A stretch of DNA of 5,873 nt, from the NCBI GenBank assembly GCA_902796705.1, contig CADBQF010000006.1, positions 1-5,873 on the forward strand. Direction: 5' to 3'. The translations under genes were made by a program, and so were the position numbers. Position 1 is the stretch's first letter. Each line of letters opens with the position of its first letter. Shown piece by piece: positions 1-5,873 of this stretch. The notes beneath the pieces were generated by a model. The model saw only the letters and a program-made list of their open reading frames with translations. It had not been told where the DNA came from and made no database searches. The stretch is from Ruminococcus flavefaciens (GTDB lineage: Bacteria > Bacillota > Clostridia > Oscillospirales > Ruminococcaceae).

Positions 1-2173
1 CGCAGAGCTTGAAGAAAAACTCGATTCGATAAAAGAAGAGGGAAGAGATCTCCGCCTCGGCATCGTCGGTGAGGTCAAAGCCGGAAAGTCTTCATTCCTC
101 AATGCACTGATTTTTGACGGGGAAGATATACTCCCTAAAGCTCCTACGCCTATGACAGCGGCTCTTACAAAGATAAGATACAGCGAAAATCCTATGGCGA
201 AGATAGTCTTCTATACAAAGGAAGACTGGAATGCCGTTATTTCCCGCTCGGATAAATATGACAGCGAGATGAAGGAAAAATACCATGAATATGAGAGCCA
301 GTTCCTCAGCCTTGAAGCACTCAGGAACTCCCCCGGAGCTGCTCTCAGCATGAATGTCTCTCAGAAAATGTCCTATAAAGAGTACGAGAGAGCGAACCGT
401 GACCAGATCGCTATGGAATACCGTGCCTGCAAAGGGCTTACCATGATGGTAGAAAGAAGCGGTGTCGATGTGGATAAATGCCTCGGCAGAGACTATACTC
501 TTGATTCCGCCGGCAGCGACAGGAACGAATATCTCAGGACACTTGACAAATTCGTCGGAGCAGGCGGCATCTATACTCCGCTTGTCAAATATACGGAAAT
601 ATACATAGACAACGATATGCTCAAAGGCGTGGAGATAGTCGATACTCCAGGCCTTAACGATCCTATCCTTTCACGCAACAGGACTACACAGAATTTCCTT
701 ATCGAATGTGATGCGGTATTCCTCATGAGCTACTGCGGACAGTTCCTCGGTGCGGAAGATATGGCGTTCATCGTTTCATCTCTGCCCAATGACGGCATCA
801 GGAAAGCCGTTCTCATAGGAAGCAAATTCGATTCAGCAATTTCACAGTTCCCGATGAGGAAAAAGCCTACATTCAAGCAGGTGTATATAGGAACGCTCAA
901 AAATATCCACGCTCAGGCGAAGTCTAATCTTGATGATGTTACGGTAAATGAATTCAATTCCGGACTTATTGAACAGCTCAGGGCTTCGCTTCCGCCGATA
1001 TGTGTTTCATCTCTTGCGTACACGGCAGCAAAACGGTTCATTACAAGAGAAAATCCTACAGAGCAGGAAGCTCTCATGGTAAAGAATATGAAAAAATACG
1101 AGGGATTCACTCCCGACTATGAAACTATAAATGGCATCTCAAATATCGATGTTGTCAGGAAAAAGGTATTCGAGGAGACACGAAACGAAAAGGACAAGCT
1201 CATAAGCGAGCGTATCGCTGATATAGAGTCGCAGCAGGCTCTCAAATTTGCAAGGATCCTCGATGATATCCTTATCCAGACCAGCAGCAACAGGAGCGAC
1301 CTCAAAACATATGACCGTGACCAGCTCCAGAAGAAATGCGAGGATCTCAAATCGAGCCTTGATTCTGTAAGGATAGTTGTGAGGAACCTATTTGAAAAAA
1401 CGGCTCTTGATTCTCAGTGGAGGATAAAGGAGCTCTGCAGCTTCATGAGAAAAGAAGTCACCAATAATTTCGATATCATAGTGAATAACACTATCGAAGT
1501 AAAGACGCATGAATCTACGACAGGAATGTTCTTCTGGAAGAAAAAGAAAGAGATAAAAGAAGATATCAGAGTCAAGACCTGCGAGGTCAGTGAGGCTGAC
1601 AGGAATCTCTTCAATTATCATATGAACTGCATCGATATAATCAATAAGAACTTCAAGGGACTTATCGAGATCGACAAGCTCAAAGACAGCATAAAAGCCG
1701 TCGTGCTTGATGCCTTCGAGAAGGCAGACAGGAATTTCGACGAGACAAGGATAATAATCCCCCTTGAAAACGCTCTCGGCAGGATAACTCTCTCGGATAT
1801 CGACCTTCCGCTTCAGAAGTATACCGATATGCTCGATTCAAAGATATCATCTGTCGTAACAAATGGAGTTGTCAAGAATCAGGATATCCCTGTACTGAAA
1901 AAGGCTCAGGACGATGTGCTTAAAGCTATGGCTGACGATATAATCGACCTGCTCGAAAGCGAGGGCAGGAGGATCGATATGAACCTCCAGGAACAGTCGA
2001 TCAGATTCATCGACAATATCATCGCTCAGCTCGAAGGAAACCTCCAGAAGCTCGAACAGCTCGTTGATGACAAGGAAAATAAGCTGAAAGAATTCGACAG
2101 ATTTGAAGAAATAGTGAAACTATCAAAGAAAGCCCTGATAGATACAAAGGAGTTAGGTGCAAGTGCTGTTTGA
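1..2173 (+). CDS. Dynamin-like GTPase, large, 5' end missing
   Basis: Bacterial dynamin family GTPase, expected to bind and reshape membranes in a GTP-dependent way. The reading frame is open from nt 2 (base 1 ends a preceding codon), so the true start lies upstream; 723 residues plus the stop are visible. G1 is the P-loop GEVKAGKS at nt 68-91. G2 is the Thr-containing PTPMTAALT at about nt 143-169. G3 is DTPG at nt 641-652. G4 is read as SKFD at nt 821-832, a variant of the usual (T/N)KxD. The spacing between G2 and G3 is large, as in big bacterial dynamins. From about nt 1190 the protein is mostly charged helix, interrupted by a MFFWKKKKE patch at nt 1526-1552, a candidate membrane-contacting tip. 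A second helical run with coiled-coil character follows to the end (about nt 1929-2160). No transmembrane segment is evident. The 3' end overlaps the next GTPase gene and carries its ribosome site. The family call is firm; the cellular role (envelope maintenance, stress or phage defence) is not visible here. Confidence 0.9.
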   Translation, partial: AELEEKLDSIKEEGRDLRLGIVGEVKAGKSSFLNALIFDGEDILPKAPTPMTAALTKIRYSENPMAKIVFYTKEDWNAVISRSDKYDSEMKEKYHEYESQFLSLEALRNSPGAALSMNVSQKMSYKEYERANRDQIAMEYRACKGLTMMVERSGVDVDKCLGRDYTLDSAGSDRNEYLRTLDKFVGAGGIYTPLVKYTEIYIDNDMLKGVEIVDTPGLNDPILSRNRTTQNFLIECDAVFLMSYCGQFLGAEDMAFIVSSLPNDGIRKAVLIGSKFDSAISQFPMRKKPTFKQVYIGTLKNIHAQAKSNLDDVTVNEFNSGLIEQLRASLPPICVSSLAYTAAKRFITRENPTEQEALMVKNMKKYEGFTPDYETINGISNIDVVRKKVFEETRNEKDKLISERIADIESQQALKFARILDDILIQTSSNRSDLKTYDRDQLQKKCEDLKSSLDSVRIVVRNLFEKTALDSQWRIKELCSFMRKEVTNNFDIIVNNTIEVKTHESTTGMFFWKKKKEIKEDIRVKTCEVSEADRNLFNYHMNCIDIINKNFKGLIEIDKLKDSIKAVVLDAFEKADRNFDETRIIIPLENALGRITLSDIDLPLQKYTDMLDSKISSVVTNGVVKNQDIPVLKKAQDDVLKAMADDIIDLLESEGRRIDMNLQEQSIRFIDNIIAQLEGNLQKLEQLVDDKENKLKEFDRFEEIVKLSKKALIDTKELGASAV
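2146..2152 (+). promoter_or_regulatory. Ribosome binding site for the second GTPase gene
   Basis: AAAGGAG lies inside the end of the upstream coding region. It is 4 nt from the GTG at 2157 and 10 nt from a second in-frame GTG at 2163. The two starts differ by only two residues, and spacing does not clearly decide between them. No in-frame ATG lies nearby, so a GTG start is likely either way. Confidence 0.7.
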
Positions 2174-3401
2174 TGACGATATAGAATTTTCAGAAGATGA
2201 ACTGCTGCCGGAAAATCCGTATCTTGATTCGGCGTTAAAGGGCATCGGACTTGTCAAAGATCTCTTTGTCAGAAAGAGCGATATCAGGAACAGCCGCAAA
2301 TTCGACCGCATCATAACAAAGGAGCTTTTCCCGGTGCTTGGAAAACTCGGACTTCCGGACAGCCTTGAGATATACAGTTCTCTTTCGAGGATCAGGAGCA
2401 GGGTGACGGAGCAGGAGAAGATACGCCTTCTGCGTGGCAAAAAAGTTGTCGGCGTGGGCGGAAAATTCAGTGCCGGAAAATCGAGCTTCATAAATGCACT
2501 TACCGGCACAAAACTTCCGGACGGACAAAATCCTACCACTTCCGTAGCTACATATATCGTTCATGCTGACGAGAACAGGAACATCGCCGTTACGAGCAGC
2601 GACAATGTGATAGAACTCGATGATGATGCAGTAGAGGCTCTTACACATGAATTCAGCGATAAATACAATGGTATCGGCTTTTCGAGAATAATCAACAATC
2701 TCGTTATATATTCCGCAGATTTTCCCTATGAAAATATTGCGATAATCGATACCCCCGGCTACAGCAAGCATGACAACTCAAACGTGGATAATAATTCCGA
2801 TGCGGAGATAGCACGCCGTCAGCTCAGGTCGGCGGATTATCTGATCTGGCTCGTAGACAGTGTTCAGGGCGTTATCACACAGCGTGACCTTGAATTCATC
2901 TCATCGCTGAATATACAGACAGAGATACTTGTCGTCATGACAAAAGCTGATCTTGTATCAGAAGAAGATATCGCAAAGAAGATCGAGCAGTCGAGGATAT
3001 CAATGCAGGCGACCGGAAGACCTGTTTTCGATATCATAGCCTATGATTCATACAGCGGTGAAACAGTAGCCGGCGGCGACAGCCTTGAAAGATTCATGGA
3101 TATGGTCAACGCAAGTGCGACCGGTGAGGACGATACGGTCAGCGAACTGCGTGATATGAGCAGCAGGATACTCCATGAGATAAATACACAGATACGCTGC
3201 GATCAGGAAGCGGCTGACAATTTGCAGATGATAATAAGTGCGACGATGAATGCCGGTCATATTTCATCTCTTGTGAGAGAATATGCACGTCTGAATTCAC
3301 ATATCATGATGCTCTCTGACAGCAGTTCCGCTGTAATGACGGGATTTGAAAAACTGATATCGCTGCTGTCGCAGATGGAGGAGGTGCAGGCGGTTGAATG
3401 A
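2157..3401 (+). CDS. Compact dynamin-type GTPase (414 aa)
   Basis: Second GTPase of the dynamin/Era-like type, with every nucleotide-binding motif intact. G1 is GKFSAGKS at residues 102-109. G2 is PTTS at 126-129. G3 is DTPG at 198-201. G4 is TKAD at 262-265. A likely G5 region follows around FDIIAYDSYSG. A helical stretch of about 95 residues precedes the P-loop, and only about 150 residues follow G4. The protein is therefore essentially a G domain with short flanking helices and no long stalk or obvious membrane segment. It starts at GTG 2157 (or 2163), overlapping the upstream dynamin gene by 17 (or 11) nt, and its stop overlaps the next start. The linkage suggests it works with the large dynamin, as paired DLPs do in Campylobacter or the Leo proteins in E. 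coli; that partnership is inference. A catalytically active GTPase is expected from the intact motifs. Confidence 0.9.
   Translation: MQVLFDDDIEFSEDELLPENPYLDSALKGIGLVKDLFVRKSDIRNSRKFDRIITKELFPVLGKLGLPDSLEIYSSLSRIRSRVTEQEKIRLLRGKKVVGVGGKFSAGKSSFINALTGTKLPDGQNPTTSVATYIVHADENRNIAVTSSDNVIELDDDAVEALTHEFSDKYNGIGFSRIINNLVIYSADFPYENIAIIDTPGYSKHDNSNVDNNSDAEIARRQLRSADYLIWLVDSVQGVITQRDLEFISSLNIQTEILVVMTKADLVSEEDIAKKIEQSRISMQATGRPVFDIIAYDSYSGETVAGGDSLERFMDMVNASATGEDDTVSELRDMSSRILHEINTQIRCDQEAADNLQMIISATMNAGHISSLVREYARLNSHIMMLSDSSSAVMTGFEKLISLLSQMEEVQAVE
3377..3384 (+). promoter_or_regulatory. Strong ribosome binding site deciding a TTG start
   Basis: GGAGGAGG lies in the end of the second GTPase gene, 9 nt before the TTG at 3394. 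This is good spacing and supports TTG as the start of the third gene. An ATG at 3398 is out of frame and reaches a stop after 14 codons. The first in-frame ATG (3442) has no comparable site. Confidence 0.75.
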
Positions 3402-5541
3402 GGAAAAAGCCTGTGAACTTTTCAGACTTCTCGCTCAGGTAATGGACGAAAAAACTGACAGCGTTTCTGAACTGAACATACTTGATGAACTCAGCCAGGT
3501 GATAGACGAAAAACTGATACCCAAGATAGAGAGTATCAGTTACGATAATAAATACACGATCATCGACAGGATAAGAGGCATATTTGATGATATACACTTT
3601 TATCTGCTGATGAATGAACTTATCGGCAGGAACGTCCTTGTTTTCCACAAGCCGATAGTACAGGCACAGAAGATGATATTCAGCCGGTATTCGGATATCT
3701 CACTGTTTGTCAGCGACGACAGTGCGGAGGAAAAAGAGCTTGTGCCGCTCTCGCTGCCGGTGATATTATCAGGAGACGAGGACTCCGGAGTAAAATATCT
3801 CAATAACGGCGGCAAGGTCATCGCATCATCGTATGAGGATCATGCGGAACTTATGAAACTTTCAGCGGAGTCAGGGATTGATCTGTCAGCAGCCGTAAGT
3901 GCGGTGTCGGTATCTTCTGCGAAAGTTCCGGATACACGGGCATATATCGTGCTTCCGGAACATTGTGATGTTTCGGGCAGATATTTCCGTTCGGTGTGCG
4001 GAAGTGCAGATGTCCTGATAATACAGGGCTGTCAGTTCAGCGTAGGTGCAATGAAGAATTACCGGAACGTATCTTCCGTTCTTGTATACGGAAAACCCTG
4101 TGAAGAAAGCAGCAAAGCATCAGCTTATTGTGCTGCCAGGGGCATAAAGGTGGAATTTTTCAGGATATTCCCTGATGTCATGGAAGCACTTGAAAGCGTT
4201 GCGTTCTCTTTTGTCAGGGATAATCTCGTTTACTCCGGATATACAGAGGAACTTCTTGCAGAGATCTCATGGCATCTTGCGAATGTCAAGCTCGAACTTG
4301 AAGATCAGCTCCATGATATAAATGAAAACCTGCTTTACAAAAGTGATGATATCGAATATGAAGTTCAGGGGCTCCGCAGCCGCTATAATGAAAAGATAGA
4401 GGAGACTGACCGGCATTACTCGGAATACAGAGCTATAACGGAGGATATAATCGAACGCATGGTGCAGCTCGGAGATGAATATGGTATGGGTACATCGGAG
4501 AATACTCATCTTCTTATGGCTGAAACTTCTCTTTCGCTGCTTGCAAAGCTCACGGCTGTATACAAGGCGTTTCCTGAAGAAAATTCGCACCTGAAGCTTC
4601 GTGAGGTATATAATATGTGTCAGTCGGACGAAAAGGGCAGAGTGGTTTCTTCCGTCCTGATGAAAGCCTACCGCTCGGAGATCATTCCTGATGACGAACT
4701 GAAAAAATTCCTTGCCTTTTCTTCTGCATCTGAATTTGTAAAACGCAGGCAGATAGAACTTGGAGAGAAATATACTCAGCGATGTGCTTCGATAATCCGC
4801 AGCATGGGAACGGTCTCACGCAATATAGACCGTCGTGTCATCGGAAAATATCTGATCGCTCAGGGAAATAAAAAAGACGCAAGGCAGCATCTCATCACAG
4901 CTCTGAGGAACGGCGATTTTGAATCAGGAAGTATGCTAACTGATAATTATTCGCTTTCAGATAATGCTATGGATACCCTTGCAAGGCTCGGTTCTGAAAA
5001 AGCCGCTCTTGAGATAGGAAAAAAATATTGCAGAACGTATCTTGACAGCGGCAGCAGGGACAGGAATATCCTTGAAGCCGGCAGGTTCTATCTCAATATC
5101 GCAGCTTCAAAAAAGAATATCAGTGCATTGAAGATACTCGGTGAGATATCAGAAGGCCAGACGGCTCTTGAATATTTCTATCTTGCCGAAGAAAATGGTC
5201 TCCGGGACAGGGAGATGTTTGAACGCATGGGAACTATATTTTATGATTCGTCAGAGGGCATGAGGGCGGTTGAGTATTTTGAAAAGTCCGGCTCACCGCA
5301 GAGTCTTTATATGCTCGGAATGATCTATGGATATGGTACAGGCGTTCCGAAAGACGAGAAGAGAGCTGTGGATTATATGAAAAAAGCCGCTGCTCTCGGT
5401 CATTCCGAAGCGGTCATCGCATTGCAGAAGATAGACGAGATGATAAAAAAGAGAAATTCCGGCGAAGTGGCTTCCGAGAACGGCGATTACAGCGTGCAGT
5501 CTCTCGGAGAGCAGAGCAGCACGACTACAGGCAGTTGGTGA
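3394..5541 (+). CDS. Predicted dynamin-like pseudo-GTPase with C-terminal Sel1/TPR-like repeats
   Basis: A 715-residue protein with a TTG start, 8 nt overlap with gene 2 and a strong ribosome site. The clear domain is at the C-terminus: residues about 635-676 form a canonical Sel1 repeat (LGMIYGYGTGVPKDEKRAVDYMKKAA, given here only as its key pattern LGxxYxxGxGVxxDxxxAxxYxxxAA). It is preceded from about 483 by several degenerate helical repeats of the same kind. Sel1 repeats normally mediate protein-protein contacts. Residues about 286-356 are a charged, probably coiled-coil helix. The last ~25 residues are a polar Ser/Thr-rich tail. Residues 1-270 have no named motif, but they follow the order of the gene 2 GTPase head: shared EKLIP/KELFP and RIR in the leading helices, then GRNVLVF aligned with GKKVVGV. 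The P-loop position reads HKPIVQAQK (85-93), G2 reads PLS (118-120), DTPG is replaced by LPEH (187-190), SAD is retained (204-206), and TKAD reads GKPC (233-236). I infer a dead GTPase used as a scaffold or regulator. The Sel1 call is firm; the pseudo-GTPase call rests on a by-eye alignment. Confidence 0.8.
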   Translation: MNEEKACELFRLLAQVMDEKTDSVSELNILDELSQVIDEKLIPKIESISYDNKYTIIDRIRGIFDDIHFYLLMNELIGRNVLVFHKPIVQAQKMIFSRYSDISLFVSDDSAEEKELVPLSLPVILSGDEDSGVKYLNNGGKVIASSYEDHAELMKLSAESGIDLSAAVSAVSVSSAKVPDTRAYIVLPEHCDVSGRYFRSVCGSADVLIIQGCQFSVGAMKNYRNVSSVLVYGKPCEESSKASAYCAARGIKVEFFRIFPDVMEALESVAFSFVRDNLVYSGYTEELLAEISWHLANVKLELEDQLHDINENLLYKSDDIEYEVQGLRSRYNEKIEETDRHYSEYRAITEDIIERMVQLGDEYGMGTSENTHLLMAETSLSLLAKLTAVYKAFPEENSHLKLREVYNMCQSDEKGRVVSSVLMKAYRSEIIPDDELKKFLAFSSASEFVKRRQIELGEKYTQRCASIIRSMGTVSRNIDRRVIGKYLIAQGNKKDARQHLITALRNGDFESGSMLTDNYSLSDNAMDTLARLGSEKAALEIGKKYCRTYLDSGSRDRNILEAGRFYLNIAASKKNISALKILGEISEGQTALEYFYLAEENGLRDREMFERMGTIFYDSSEGMRAVEYFEKSGSPQSLYMLGMIYGYGTGVPKDEKRAVDYMKKAAALGHSEAVIALQKIDEMIKKRNSGEVASENGDYSVQSLGEQSSTTTGSW
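3625..4101 (+). other. Degenerate dynamin G domain within the third gene (inferred)
   Basis: This segment covers residues 78-236 of the third protein. It corresponds in order and spacing to the P-loop-to-G4 span of the neighbouring GTPase, residues 94-265. The hydrophobic strands are retained (NVLVF, AYIVL, ADVLII, SVLVYGK). The P-loop Gly-Lys-Ser, the G2 Thr, the G3 Asp/Gly and the G4 Asp are all absent. What is seen is the strand pattern and the small matches; homology is inferred. Confidence 0.55.
4840..5466 (+). other. Sel1/TPR-like helical repeat region
   Basis: This segment covers residues about 483-691 of the third protein. One textbook Sel1 unit (nt about 5296-5421) is preceded by roughly four weaker units with alternating small-residue helices, such as GKYLIAQGNKKDARQHLITA, ALKILGEISEGQTALEYFY and MGTIFYDSSEGMRAVEYFEK. 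The region probably forms a curved superhelix that binds a partner protein; the partner is unknown. Confidence 0.75.
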
Positions 5542-5542
5542 C

Positions 5543-5873
5543 ATGGACAGAGAAGGATACTTTTCGGCACTGAAACGAGAACTTTCACTGCGTGGGCTGG
5601 ACAGACCTTTCCGGCATGACTGGAGAAGAACGTTCCAGCAGGCACTTGACGAAGCAGACTTTCCGGAAAGTTTCATAAAGTTTATGACGGAAAAAGCCGG
5701 GACAGCTCTGCTCAATGTTCTTCTTGTAAACTGCCGCAAATGCGTTCTGCTGTGCAGAATGAAAGGCATAGTTCCCGACAAGGTGCTTATGAGGGCGGCT
5801 GTTGGGTATACAGTCCTCGGCTGCATGGCTGATGCGGCTTTTGACGGGGGCGATACAGAAAGTGTACAAAGGC
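5543..5873 (+). CDS. Unrecognised protein, 3' end cut by window (110 aa visible)
   Basis: The frame starts at ATG 5543, with one base between it and the TGA of the third gene, and stays open to the window edge. I do not recognise the product. The visible part is helical: an Arg-rich, Trp-containing start (PFRHDWRRTF), then a hydrophobic Cys-containing segment around residues 54-73, and then GYTVLGCMADAAFDGGD (88-104). That last helix ends in a D-x3-D-x2-D pattern (D97, D101, D104), faintly like the Asp-rich helix of class I isoprenoid synthases. The likeness is weak and should not be used as a functional assignment. No good ribosome site precedes the ATG: GGTGA at 5537-5541 is too close and an AGG at about 5528 is too far. 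Translation is therefore probably coupled to termination of the third gene. The tight linkage suggests co-expression with the dynamin-like genes. Confidence 0.7.
   Translation, partial: MDREGYFSALKRELSLRGLDRPFRHDWRRTFQQALDEADFPESFIKFMTEKAGTALLNVLLVNCRKCVLLCRMKGIVPDKVLMRAAVGYTVLGCMADAAFDGGDTESVQR

Noticed and set aside
152..2173. Start of the first gene at ATG 152
   Set aside because: The frame is open back to nt 2 and the upstream codons encode the essential P-loop (nt 68-91), so the ATG is internal and the gene is truncated by the window.
2235..2771. Long open frame of 178 codons on the - strand
   Set aside because: It lies wholly inside the intact GTPase gene, gives a composition with no recognisable motif, and reflects codon bias of the + strand gene.
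3664..3684. A shifted P-loop in the third protein (QAQKMIFS)
   Set aside because: A single Lys followed by Met with no glycines does not meet the GxxxxGK(S/T) pattern, so I do not claim nucleotide binding.
5538..5573. GTG at 5538 as start of gene 4
   Set aside because: That frame reaches a stop within about a dozen codons; only ATG 5543 opens the long frame.
5293..5826. Open frame of 177 codons on the - strand across the gene 3/gene 4 junction
   Set aside because: It opposes the certain Sel1 repeat coding sequence and the continuing gene 4 frame. The translation is Ser/Arg/His-rich shadow sequence without a ribosome site I could support.
1..5873. Internal promoters, terminators, CRISPR array, mobile element ends or RNA genes
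   Set aside because: Coding sequence is continuous with overlaps or a 1-nt gap. No hairpin with a T-run, regular direct repeats, inverted terminal repeats or tRNA/rRNA-like segments were seen.

Overview
The window is one stretch of a tightly packed, single-strand operon that runs off both ends. Four genes lie on the + strand and none on the - strand. The base composition is mid-range by eye. The frequent ATA, AGG and CTC codons, strong GGAGG-type ribosome sites and GTG/TTG starts suggest a Clostridia-type Firmicute, possibly Ruminococcus or another Oscillospiraceae. That assignment is inference from style only, because no marker gene is present.

Layout: (1) nt 1-2173 is the 3' part of a large bacterial dynamin-like GTPase. 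Its head carries an intact P-loop and DTPG switch, followed by a long helical stalk with an aromatic/lysine patch at the likely tip. (2) nt 2157-3401 is a second, short dynamin-type GTPase with all G motifs intact but little stalk. (3) nt 3394-5541 is a 715-residue protein with no recognisable GTPase motif and a C-terminal Sel1/TPR-like repeat region. Read against gene 2, its first ~270 residues line up segment by segment with the dynamin head, but the nucleotide-binding residues are replaced. I read it as a pseudo-GTPase fused to a repeat scaffold. (4) nt 5543-end is the start of an unrecognised protein, cut by the window edge.

Genes 1/2 overlap by 17 nt, genes 2/3 overlap by 8 nt, and 1 nt separates genes 3 and 4. 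There is no room for internal promoters or terminators, so the proteins are probably made together by coupled translation. The simplest model is a heteromeric membrane-remodelling machine: one full-length dynamin-like GTPase, one compact active GTPase partner, and one catalytically dead paralogue acting as adaptor or regulator through its repeats. Multi-gene bacterial dynamin sets are known (Campylobacter DLP1/DLP2, E. coli LeoABC, Eleos-type phage defence). The pseudo-GTPase/Sel1 fusion is the part of this locus I consider most likely to be undescribed. No promoter, terminator, RNA gene, CRISPR array, mobile element or notable DNA repeat was seen.
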